The position numbers and the translations under genes are program-made. A model generated the notes under the pieces. It did no database searches. It was given only the letters and a program-made list of their open reading frames with translations, and was not told the DNA's origin. From Allochromatium warmingii (GTDB lineage: Bacteria > Pseudomonadota > Gammaproteobacteria > Chromatiales > Chromatiaceae): a stretch of 60,974 nucleotides of DNA. Positions 54,181-60,974 of the stretch are shown here, one piece after another. The stretch's first letter is position 1; each line of letters begins with the position of its first letter. The stretch is from contig NZ_FNOW01000016.1 in the NCBI RefSeq assembly GCF_900107145.1, positions 1-60,974 on the forward strand, given 5' to 3'.

Positions 54181-55578
54181 TTAGGCGTGATCAGCGAGCC
54201 GCTGGCGTCCTCGCGCAATCGCTGCCCGGACTTGAGCCGGTGCCGTGCCGCCGAAATGATCGCGGGCGGCAACTGAGCCTTCAAGCGTCAAGACGCTGAA
54301 TACATCGTCAGCAATCAGTGCTGAGAATTGGCGCAATTCATCTAATGTTAAATCAGCCAGATCGCGCCCTTCACGCACGCCAAGCGCAACCGCCTTGCCG
54401 ACAATTTCATGCGCATCGCGGAATGGAATGCCGCGCCGTACCAGATAATCCGCTAAATCAGTCGCTGTGCTGAATCCTTGTTTTGCCGCTGCCCGCATCC
54501 GCTCACGCTTACAGGTCACATGCGCCATCATATCGGCATAAACTTTGACCGATCCTTTTAAATTATCTACCGTATCGAATAACGGTTCTTTATCTTCTTG
54601 ATTGTCTTTGTTATAGGCCAACGGCTGGGACTTCATCAGCGTTAATAAACCCATTAAATGCCCAAAAATTCGCCCACTTTTGCCGCGCACTAATTCAGGC
54701 ACATCGGGATTTTTTTTCTGCGGCATAATCGACGAGCCAGTGCAAAAACTATCGGATAACTCAATAAAACCGAATTGCGCCGATGACCATAAAATCAACT
54801 CTTCCGAAAAGCGCGACAAGTGCATCATTAAAATCGCTGCGTCGGCGGTAAATTCAATCGCAAAATCCCGATCCGAAACTGCATCAAGCGAATTTTCCGC
54901 TGGACGATCAAAACCCAGCAATTCAGCGGTATAGGCGCGGTCGATGGGATAGGTGGTGCCCGCGAGCGCCGCTGCGCCCAACGGCATGACGTTGAGCCGT
55001 CGCCGACAATCCGCCAGACGCTCGCGGTCGCGCTCCAGCATCTCAAACCACGCCAGCATGTGATGACCAACAGTGATCGGCTGGGCAACCTGAAGGTGCG
55101 TAAAACCCGGCAGGATGGTCTCAGCTTCGCGCTCGGCCAGATCGAGCAGCGCGGTTTGCAGCCGGACTATTTCAGCACGAATAGTGTCAATTTCATCGCG
55201 CAACCAGAGCCGCACATCGGTCGCGACCTGATCGTTACGCGAACGTCCAGTGTGCAATTTCTTTCCTGCCTCGCCGATGTCAGCGGTCAGCGCCGACTCG
55301 ATATTCATGTGTACATCTTCAAGCCGGATCGACCACTGAAACGCGCCCGCGTCGATCTGGGCACGCACGCGCTCCAGTCCAGCGACAATGGCGTCGCGCT
55401 CGGCGTCGGTCAAAATCCCCTGACGCGCCAGCATGGTGGCATGGGCAATCGAGCCTTGAATATCATAGGGATAGAGTCGGCGGTCGAACTCAACTGAAGC
55501 GGTGAAGGCTTCAACAAAGGCATCGGTTGGCGCGTTGAAGCGACCGGCCCAGGGCTTAGCAGATATGGCGTCTGACAT
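54181..55578 (-). CDS. argH: Argininosuccinate lyase
   Basis: Final step of arginine synthesis: argininosuccinate to arginine and fumarate. The 465-residue protein begins [21 protein letters not shown], has [19 protein letters not shown], the [13 protein letters not shown] region and the fumarase/lyase signature [12 protein letters not shown]. Usual length and start. Transcribed alone; the next gene upstream, a cupin, is 117 bp away. Confidence 0.97.
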   Translation of the reverse strand: MSDAISAKPWAGRFNAPTDAFVEAFTASVEFDRRLYPYDIQGSIAHATMLARQGILTDAERDAIVAGLERVRAQIDAGAFQWSIRLEDVHMNIESALTADIGEAGKKLHTGRSRNDQVATDVRLWLRDEIDTIRAEIVRLQTALLDLAEREAETILPGFTHLQVAQPITVGHHMLAWFEMLERDRERLADCRRRLNVMPLGAAALAGTTYPIDRAYTAELLGFDRPAENSLDAVSDRDFAIEFTADAAILMMHLSRFSEELILWSSAQFGFIELSDSFCTGSSIMPQKKNPDVPELVRGKSGRIFGHLMGLLTLMKSQPLAYNKDNQEDKEPLFDTVDNLKGSVKVYADMMAHVTCKRERMRAAAKQGFSTATDLADYLVRRGIPFRDAHEIVGKAVALGVREGRDLADLTLDELRQFSALIADDVFSVLTLEGSVAARDHFGGTAPAQVRAAIARGRQRLADHA

Positions 55579-55695
55579 GGGAGCATCCAGCGGCTGAATG
55601 AAAAGGGGGCGATTTTACACTGATGGCGGCAGCCGCCGACTATACTCGCTATATTTTATCCAAAGCATTGATTGTATGGGCTGAGTTTGGCAGCG

Positions 55696-55977
55696 TTAAT
55701 CAAAACGATAGTGCTTTTCCACCGCCTCAAGCACCTCCCAGATGCAGGTCAAACCTGCCGGAAAAGTAATTAAATCGCCGCGTTTGAACTCCTGCGCTGA
55801 ACCGCCTTCGGGTGTGACGCGGAAGCGCCCGCGCATCACATAACAGGTTTCGGTTTGGTCGTAATGCCAAGAAAAGGTCGCGGGTTCTTTCTTCCAGATC
55901 GGCCAGTCCTCGACACCCATCACCTCGAGCTTGGCCGGTGAGGGCTTGTGTTCGCAACGAATCGTTAAATCGCTCAT
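55696..55977 (-). CDS. Cupin domain protein (DUF861 type)
   Basis: A 93-residue single-domain cupin. The metal-binding arrangement is partly visible (FSWHYDQTETCYVMRGRFRV; then GDLITFPAGLTCIWEV), and the sequence resembles the DUF861/EutQ-like small cupins. No signal peptide. Small cupins of this group may bind ligands or act as isomerases; no specific role is suggested by the neighbours (argH, pncC). Confidence 0.85.
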   Translation of the reverse strand: MSDLTIRCEHKPSPAKLEVMGVEDWPIWKKEPATFSWHYDQTETCYVMRGRFRVTPEGGSAQEFKRGDLITFPAGLTCIWEVLEAVEKHYRFD

Positions 55978-56045
55978 GGTGTGTTGTCTCGTTCAGTGTG
56001 TGAAAATTGACAGTTTTGATGTTTAACCGACTTTTCCAATCAGCC

Positions 56046-56570
56046 ATGACAACCGCAGATCAAATCATCTCAGCACCTGAACTGACATCTCTCGCCGTGC
56101 GCATCGGGGAACGCCTATGCGCACGCGGCTGGTCAGTAGCAACGGCTGAATCCTGTACCGGCGGTTGGATTGCCAAAACGCTCACCGACATCGCCGGTAG
56201 CAGTGCGTGGTTTGAGCGTGGCTTTGTCACCTATAGCAATGCGTCTAAACACGAACTGTTAGGCGTTTCAAGTACGTTGATTGCTGAACAGGGCGCGGTT
56301 AGCGGGCCAGTGGTGCGGGCAATGGTCGCCGGTGCTTTAGCGCACAGTCACGCTCAGGTCGCACTGGCCGTGAGCGGCATTGCCGGGCCGGGCGGTGGCT
56401 CACCCGACAAGCCAGTCGGGACGGTCTGGTTTGCTTGGGGACAGACAGCAGACACGATTGTAACGCGCCGCGTGTGTTTTGCTGGTGAGCGCGAAGCGGT
56501 GCGCGAACAGGCTGTCTACACGGCGCTCTTCGGTTTACTGGATTTGCTCAAGCGGAATGCCACACTCTGA
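56046..56570 (+). CDS. pncC: Nicotinamide-nucleotide amidohydrolase PncC (CinA C-terminal domain)
   Basis: Deamidates nicotinamide mononucleotide in NAD recycling. The 174-residue protein is a free-standing CinA C-terminal domain: VATAESCTGGWIAKTLTDIAGSS carries the catalytic Ser region, with FVTYSNASKHELLGV and VSGIAGPGGGSPDKPVGTVW following. ATG 56046 is favoured; ATG 56019 is an in-frame alternative and neither has a clear ribosome-binding site. Confidence 0.93.
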   Translation: MTTADQIISAPELTSLAVRIGERLCARGWSVATAESCTGGWIAKTLTDIAGSSAWFERGFVTYSNASKHELLGVSSTLIAEQGAVSGPVVRAMVAGALAHSHAQVALAVSGIAGPGGGSPDKPVGTVWFAWGQTADTIVTRRVCFAGEREAVREQAVYTALFGLLDLLKRNATL

Positions 56571-56630
56571 CACCGGCTGCCGTGCATACAAGCGTCTCAC
56601 GCGCACGCGGGACGCTCGCTTGCACGGCAC

Positions 56631-57293
56631 CTATGCCGCCGGTGGTGCGCTGGTTTCACGCCGCACCCGTTCGATCAATTGATCGGCAATGGCAATCAAA
56701 TCCGGCAGTGTCTGCGCGTTTTCATTCAGCACGGCATAACGTCCTCCGATAGCCAGCGTCGGCACAGCATCAATTTGATAATGCTCGGCGAGATAATCCG
56801 AGCGTCCGACTTTAGTCTGCACATCAAAGGAATTGAAGGCATCTTTGAAACGCTGGAGATCAATCGCTTGATCGTCTAACCAGTCCACAATAGCCGATTC
56901 GGTGAATAGCTTGGCGCGATCTTCGTGCAGCGCCGTGAATAGGGGTTGATCGAGTCGCTCTAATTCATCAAGACTTTCAAGCGCATAAAACAGCCGCGCC
57001 AGATTTGCCCAAGCTTGTCGCCCGAAGGTGATAGGCACCCGCCGCAAGACGACATCTTCCGGCAGGGTGGTCTGCCATTGTTTCAGCAGCGGATTGAGCG
57101 AACCACAATGCGGGCAGCCGTAGGAAAAGAACTCCAGCACTTCGATCTTCCCCGGCACATCGCTCGGCTGTGGCGGGGTGATAGCACGCCAGTCTTGACC
57201 TTCGATGAGTTCCGCCCGCGCCTGTAGCGGCAAGGCGGCGAGCGCGACTGTGCTCAAGAGCAGGTGATTGAAGTGACGGCGGTTTAGCAGCAT
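56631..57293 (-). CDS. dsbA: Thiol:disulfide interchange protein DsbA
   Basis: Periplasmic oxidase that introduces disulfides. The 220-residue protein has a signal peptide (MLLNRRHFNHLLLSTVALAA, cleavage near ARA), the active-site C60-P-H-C63 and the cis-Pro loop AVPTLAI. ATG 57293 has GGAG eight bases upstream; a longer in-frame start at 57347 would run into dsbB. It follows dsbB by 17 bp, so the oxidase and its reoxidising partner form an operon. Confidence 0.95.
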   Translation of the reverse strand: MLLNRRHFNHLLLSTVALAALPLQARAELIEGQDWRAITPPQPSDVPGKIEVLEFFSYGCPHCGSLNPLLKQWQTTLPEDVVLRRVPITFGRQAWANLARLFYALESLDELERLDQPLFTALHEDRAKLFTESAIVDWLDDQAIDLQRFKDAFNSFDVQTKVGRSDYLAEHYQIDAVPTLAIGGRYAVLNENAQTLPDLIAIADQLIERVRRETSAPPAA

Positions 57294-57310
57294 AAGCGGT
57301 GCTCCAAAAT

Positions 57311-57826
57311 TTATACGTTGCGTGAGCGGATGCGCCAAGTGTGCCACAGCGCCCAGAGTGCGGCAGTTGTGAGCGCGGTAAACAGCAAGAGCGAGATAGT
57401 TGCCAACGGCAAGCCGAGTAAACGAAAGCGATCATCCTCACAAAAACCCGTGGCTAAAAACAGGCTGGGTATCTGCTGTCCGAGCCATTCAACCAGCGTT
57501 TCAATCAGCCCCGGATCGCTGCTCACACAGCTATTGGTCGGCGAAGGATAGGCTTGAATCCAGCTATGATGCGCGGCGACCGCGACGCCGCCCTCGGTGG
57601 TCAGGAATGTCAGCCCGCCGGGCACAAGTGGATTCCAGCCGCGCCAGACACTCGCGGCGGCACTCAGCGCGAAGATGCCGACGACGAGCATCAATAGCCG
57701 CTGAAAGATGCAGAGATGACACGGATCCAGATGCAGCCACTCAGTGAGCACGACCGAGGCCAGACCAGCCCCGAGGCCAATGCCACCGATGAGCAGCCAG
57801 ATCAGTCCCAATCTGTTGCTGACCAT
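57311..57826 (-). CDS. dsbB: Disulfide bond formation protein DsbB
   Basis: Inner-membrane quinone reductase that reoxidises DsbA. The 171-residue protein has four membrane helices, the first periplasmic pair C36-H-L-C39 and the second pair C100 and C129, the same design as E. coli DsbB (CxxC plus Cys...Cys). Arg43 in FQRL, near the CxxC, is the conserved quinone-contact Arg. Upstream of dsbA in a two-gene operon. Confidence 0.95.
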   Translation of the reverse strand: MVSNRLGLIWLLIGGIGLGAGLASVVLTEWLHLDPCHLCIFQRLLMLVVGIFALSAAASVWRGWNPLVPGGLTFLTTEGGVAVAAHHSWIQAYPSPTNSCVSSDPGLIETLVEWLGQQIPSLFLATGFCEDDRFRLLGLPLATISLLLFTALTTAALWALWHTWRIRSRNV

Positions 57827-57885
57827 CGTTGTTGCGTCCTCAAAGTGAGTTGAGATTATGCGGGCGGGTGGATAAGGCGGCGATG

Positions 57886-58605
57886 TTACACCGTCTCCAG
57901 CGCCGCCCGCTGTGCCGTATGGAGCGAGCGAATCCCCGCTGCGCCCAATTCGAGCAGCGCGTCGAGTTCAGCGCGGGTAAACGGATGGCCTTCCGCCGTG
58001 CCCTGCACTTCGATAAAGCGACCCGCATCATCCATGACCAGATTCATGTCCGTTTCAGCGTTGGAATCCTCGGCATAATCCAGATCAAGCACCGGCACGC
58101 CCTGATAGATGCCGACTGAAACCGCTGCAATCTGCGCGATGATCGGGTCGGTTTTGAGATCGCCATTTGTCATCAGAGAATTGATCGCATCGCGTAACGC
58201 GACCCAAGCGCCGGTAATGGCAGCGGTGCGCGTGCCGCCGTCGGCTTGGAGCACATCGCAGTCAAGTGTAATGCTCCGCTCGCCGAGTGCGTTGAGATTG
58301 ACCGCTGCCCGCAATGCCCGCCCAATCAAGCGTTGAATTTCCAGCGTGCGTCCGCCTTGTTTGCCGCGAGCGGCTTCGCGTGGCATCCGCTCGCCGGTGG
58401 CACGCGGCAGCATTCCGTATTCGGCGGTGATCCAGCCCTGACCCTTGCCTTTGAGAAAGGGTGGCACCCGGGGTTCGACGCTGGCGGTGCAGAGCACGCG
58501 GGTGTTGCCGAATTCGATGAGGACGGATCCCTCAGCGTGGCAAGTAAACTGGCGCGTGAAGCGAATCGGGCGCAGGGCGTCGGGGTGGCGTTGAGAGGGG
58601 CGCAT
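57886..58605 (-). CDS. rph: Ribonuclease PH
   Basis: Phosphorolytic 3'-5' exoribonuclease that trims tRNA precursors. The 239-residue protein has [18 protein letters not shown], the [20 protein letters not shown] region with phosphate-binding Args, and the C-terminal [18 protein letters not shown] catalytic Asp motif. Full length, unlike the frameshifted K-12 copy. It faces the porin gene divergently. Confidence 0.97.
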   Translation of the reverse strand: MRPSQRHPDALRPIRFTRQFTCHAEGSVLIEFGNTRVLCTASVEPRVPPFLKGKGQGWITAEYGMLPRATGERMPREAARGKQGGRTLEIQRLIGRALRAAVNLNALGERSITLDCDVLQADGGTRTAAITGAWVALRDAINSLMTNGDLKTDPIIAQIAAVSVGIYQGVPVLDLDYAEDSNAETDMNLVMDDAGRFIEVQGTAEGHPFTRAELDALLELGAAGIRSLHTAQRAALETV

Positions 58606-58875
58606 GGATTAGGTTAGGCTCCGGGATTGAGGATCAAATCGCGACAGTGTACTGTGCGCGTGGCGAGTCGAGCGAATACTGTGGCGGTTTGCATGGTGCG
58701 GGGAAACGAAGCGGGCCGCCAGATGCTGTAAAAAAGAGACAGTTGCAATGAATGTGTCTTTTTTCGCCCAATCTGTTGCAAAACGCTCCGTCGTGTTCTA
58801 TAGTTCAGACCGCAAAGCATGATTGCGCATGATTCCAGCAGTCAAACTGACAAATTCACAACATCGGAGATACTC

Positions 58876-60087
58876 ATGAACAAGAAACTTTTAAGTATGG
58901 CGGTTGCCGCCGCACTGGTTGCACCAACTGCTGCAATGGCCGAAGCGGTTCTGTATGGCGATCTGCATGTTTCTATCGACTGGTTTGATATTGAAGATGT
59001 GCGTGCCCCGGGTGCGGGTGGTGCAGTGATTCAGCGTGGTTATCAAGGCTGGGGTCTGAATGGTGGCGGCTCCTCGCCTGATACCAACGGCTTGGCACCT
59101 GCCGGTTCTGCGGCAAAAACAACCAAAGGCAACCGCGACAACCAGATCGGCCTGAAGGGTTCTGAAGATCTGGGCAATGGTATGGATGCCATCTACCATG
59201 TTCAGTTCGACATTCATCTGACAGAAGAGTCAAATAGCAATGTCCTGAGCGGTGGCGATGAATTTGTAACCATGCAGAAAGCCTATGTTGGTCTCTCCAG
59301 CAAGGATTTTGGTACCTTCATGGTTGGCCGCAACGACAGCCCGCTTTACACCTCGACGGCCAAGCTCGACCTGTTCGAGAACACCATGGCCGACTATAAC
59401 GAAATGATTGGTTTTGACGACAATCGCTTCGATAACGCGATTGCCTATGTCAGCCCGAGCATGGGTGGCTTCCAGCTTGCTGGTGCACTTGAAGTCGGTG
59501 GTGGTTCGACGGGTGGTGCAGGTGAAAACCTGAATTCAAACAGCTTGGGTGAAGGATTTGCGCTTGCTGGTGTGTATAGCAACGGCCCGTTCTACGCCTC
59601 GCTGGCCTATGAGTCACAGGGTAAAGAGCTGCAAATGGGTACGGCAGTCAGTAATAACGAACTGAGTGCAAGTTATGTTGAAGAAGAATACAGCATCTGG
59701 CGCGTTGGCGTTGGGTTGATCAACTGGAATGGCTTTAGCGTCAGTGGTATCTACGAAAGACAGAATATTGCAGATACCGACAAACTCACTCGCGATGTTG
59801 ATGCCACTTGGGATCTGTGGCAGCTTCAGGCCGGTTACTCGTTTGGCAACAGCATGGTCAAGGCCATGTATGGTTTCGGCGAATACGATTATGACGCGCT
59901 GCCTGGCACCGCTAAGGTTAGCAGCGAGCATTCCGCATGGTCGCTTGCGTTCGATCACAACTTCACCAAGCGCACCAAAGCCTATGTGCTGTACACGCAG
60001 TACGATTCCGACCAAGATGTTGGTGGTGTCTCTCTGAACTCGCTGGAATGGGACGGCTTCTCGGTCGGTATGGTTCACCACTTCTAA
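58876..60087 (+). CDS. Outer-membrane porin (Gram-negative porin family)
   Basis: A 403-residue general porin. Signal peptide MNKKLLSMAVAAALVAPTAA ending MAEA, then alternating beta-strands starting with LYGDLHVSIDWF, the QIGLKGSEDLGNGMDAIYHVQF segment typical of 16-stranded trimeric porins, the FVGRNDSPLYTS-like constriction region, and a C-terminal Phe (VGMVHHF) required for assembly. CGGAG lies upstream of the ATG; an earlier in-frame start at 58819 would spoil the signal peptide. A strong terminator follows. Likely abundant and singly transcribed. Confidence 0.93.
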   Translation: MNKKLLSMAVAAALVAPTAAMAEAVLYGDLHVSIDWFDIEDVRAPGAGGAVIQRGYQGWGLNGGGSSPDTNGLAPAGSAAKTTKGNRDNQIGLKGSEDLGNGMDAIYHVQFDIHLTEESNSNVLSGGDEFVTMQKAYVGLSSKDFGTFMVGRNDSPLYTSTAKLDLFENTMADYNEMIGFDDNRFDNAIAYVSPSMGGFQLAGALEVGGGSTGGAGENLNSNSLGEGFALAGVYSNGPFYASLAYESQGKELQMGTAVSNNELSASYVEEEYSIWRVGVGLINWNGFSVSGIYERQNIADTDKLTRDVDATWDLWQLQAGYSFGNSMVKAMYGFGEYDYDALPGTAKVSSEHSAWSLAFDHNFTKRTKAYVLYTQYDSDQDVGGVSLNSLEWDGFSVGMVHHF

Positions 60088-60119
60088 TATCAGCCTTCAG
60101 GCCTGAAGTTGGGTAAAAT

Positions 60120-60151
60120 AAAAACGGGATCCTGCGGGATCCCGTTTTTTT
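60120..60151. terminator. Bidirectional intrinsic terminator, porin/rpiA
   Basis: AACGGGATCC-TGCG-GGATCCCGTT stem with a T-run on the plus strand and an A-run before it, serving the convergent porin and rpiA genes. Confidence 0.93.
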
Positions 60152-60174
60152 GTGTGGTACAGCGCGAATCGAAC

Positions 60175-60831
60175 TTAACGCTGTAGCGTGCGCGGCCCCT
60201 GTGCCGATCCCAAAATCAACACATCTGCCGGACGTTGCGCAAATAGCCCCACCGTCACCACACCCGCCAGCGCGTTAATCTGCTGTTCCAAGCCGACCGG
60301 ATCGGTGATAACCAGATTCTGCACATCCAGAATCAGATTGCCGTTATCGGTGACATAACCCTCACGCCATACCGGCGTTCCGCCCAACCGCACCAACTCA
60401 CGCGCCACCAAGCTCCGCGCCATCGGAATCACTTCAACCGGCAGCGGAAACTGCCCCAGCACCTCGACCAGCTTGCTTTCATCGGCAATACACACAAAAC
60501 TGCGACTCGCCGCTGCGACGATCTTCTCGCGGGTCAGCGCCCCGCCGCCGCCCTTAATCAGTTCGAGCCGCGCATTCGACTCATCCGCGCCATCGACATA
60601 GAGCGCCAGCTCCCCGACAGCATTGAGATCAAACACCGGAATCCCGTGCTGCTTCAGCCGCGCTGTTGACGCCTCAGAACTCGACACCGCGCCCTCGATG
60701 CGGTGTTTGATGCCAGCCAGCACATCAATAAACTGATTCACAGTCGAACCGGTGCCGACACCGATCACGCCGCCGTCAACATAGGCTAAGGCTGCCTCAG
60801 CCGCTTGACGCTTTAATTCATCAGGATTCAT
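60175..60831 (-). CDS. rpiA: Ribose-5-phosphate isomerase A
   Basis: Interconverts ribose-5-phosphate and ribulose-5-phosphate in the pentose phosphate and Calvin cycles. The 218-residue protein has [20 protein letters not shown], the YVDGADESN acidic segment and [14 protein letters not shown] with the catalytic Glu/Lys. ATG 60831 (MNPDELKRQ) gives the usual length; the in-frame start at 60873 is unlikely. In this autotroph it feeds ribulose phosphate toward RuBisCO, though it is 36 kb from cbbM. Confidence 0.96.
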   Translation of the reverse strand: MNPDELKRQAAEAALAYVDGGVIGVGTGSTVNQFIDVLAGIKHRIEGAVSSSEASTARLKQHGIPVFDLNAVGELALYVDGADESNARLELIKGGGGALTREKIVAAASRSFVCIADESKLVEVLGQFPLPVEVIPMARSLVARELVRLGGTPVWREGYVTDNGNLILDVQNLVITDPVGLEQQINALAGVVTVGLFAQRPADVLILGSAQGPRTLQR

Positions 60832-60898
60832 CAACAAAAACCTGCTCCGAATTTTATACTTTAAAGTGTACATTCAGTTATTCGCTCTCCGTTGATAG

Positions 60899-60973
60899 CA
60901 CCCGTGCGGGCGAGCAACTGGAGTCCTGGTTGAGCAGTCCCAACCGGAGGCGCTCAGTCCGCGCCTGCACGAT
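60899..60973 (+). other. Possible structured element at the right edge
   Basis: CGTGCGGGCG near 60902-60911 can pair with CGCGCC-TGCACG near 60960-60971 (ten pairs, one G-T), enclosing a smaller GGTTG/CAACC hairpin. No start codon opens a gene here on either strand. It could be part of a leader of a gene beyond the edge, or chance pairing. Confidence 0.25.
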
Positions 60974-60974
60974 A

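Noticed and set aside
60899-60973. Named riboswitch or 6S/4.5S RNA at the right edge
   Set aside because: Pairing exists, but no conserved core of a known class was recognised.

Overview
The window (about 61 kb, GC-rich with AT-richer patches) reads as a chromosomal segment of an autotrophic gammaproteobacterium, most likely a member or relative of the Chromatiales (purple sulfur bacteria). This is inferred from gene content: form II RuBisCO (cbbM), RecBCD, FeoAABC, CmoAB, UbiA/UbiT, HldE, OxyR with the E. coli cysteine spacing, DsbAB, and a glycogen cluster (glgX, a DUF4912-like gene, glgA). No rRNA, tRNA, prophage or CRISPR array was seen. Most of the window is housekeeping; the accessory material is one IS200-type element, one toxin-antitoxin pair, a partial restriction-modification gene at the left edge and several families of short dispersed repeats.

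Layout. 1-614: N-terminal part of an MmeI-like type II restriction/methyltransferase gene running off the left edge (minus strand). 691-10230: recC-recB-recD (minus). 10293-13445: feoA-feoA-feoB-feoC with 4-bp stop/start overlaps and a Fur-like palindrome upstream (minus). 13566-16013: radC, coaBC, dut. 16151-20564: glgX, DUF4912-like gene, glgA. 20646-23663: an ATP-grasp gene diverging from cbbM, whose 363-bp promoter region carries nested LysR-type inverted repeats. 23771-33312: DUF808 membrane protein, ubiT, DEAD-box helicase, AI-2E-type permease, rnhB-cmoA-cmoB, ubiA, sppA.

33359-39604: a secreted unknown, then an IS200-type element inserted into the 3' end of a CBS/DUF294 nucleotidyltransferase gene. 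That gene belongs to a minus-strand cluster with a receiver-only response regulator, a sodium/solute-symporter-type sensor kinase and a two-helix membrane protein. The ancestral coding sequence can be rebuilt across the element: precise removal restores a 28-residue native tail.

39748-47037: patatin-like lipase, oxyR, hldE, a GlgC homologue whose nucleotide-binding loop and sugar-phosphate motif are changed, and a two-gene VWA plus membrane-anchored coiled-coil operon. 47241-52906: methyltransferase, serS, a CrtO-like acyltransferase, an EF-G paralogue with altered G motifs and a SleB-like hydrolase. 52894-60831: DedA protein, RelE/HigB-type toxin-antitoxin pair, argH, cupin, pncC, dsbB-dsbA, rph, an outer-membrane porin and rpiA.

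The strongest observations beyond ordinary annotation are the IS200 insertion that rewrites the DUF294 C-terminus, the SSF-kinase/receiver/DUF294 signalling cluster it sits in, the degenerate GlgC paralogue, the VWA/coiled-coil pair, and a family of 26-27-bp GGTCACGAAG palindromes located at gene ends.
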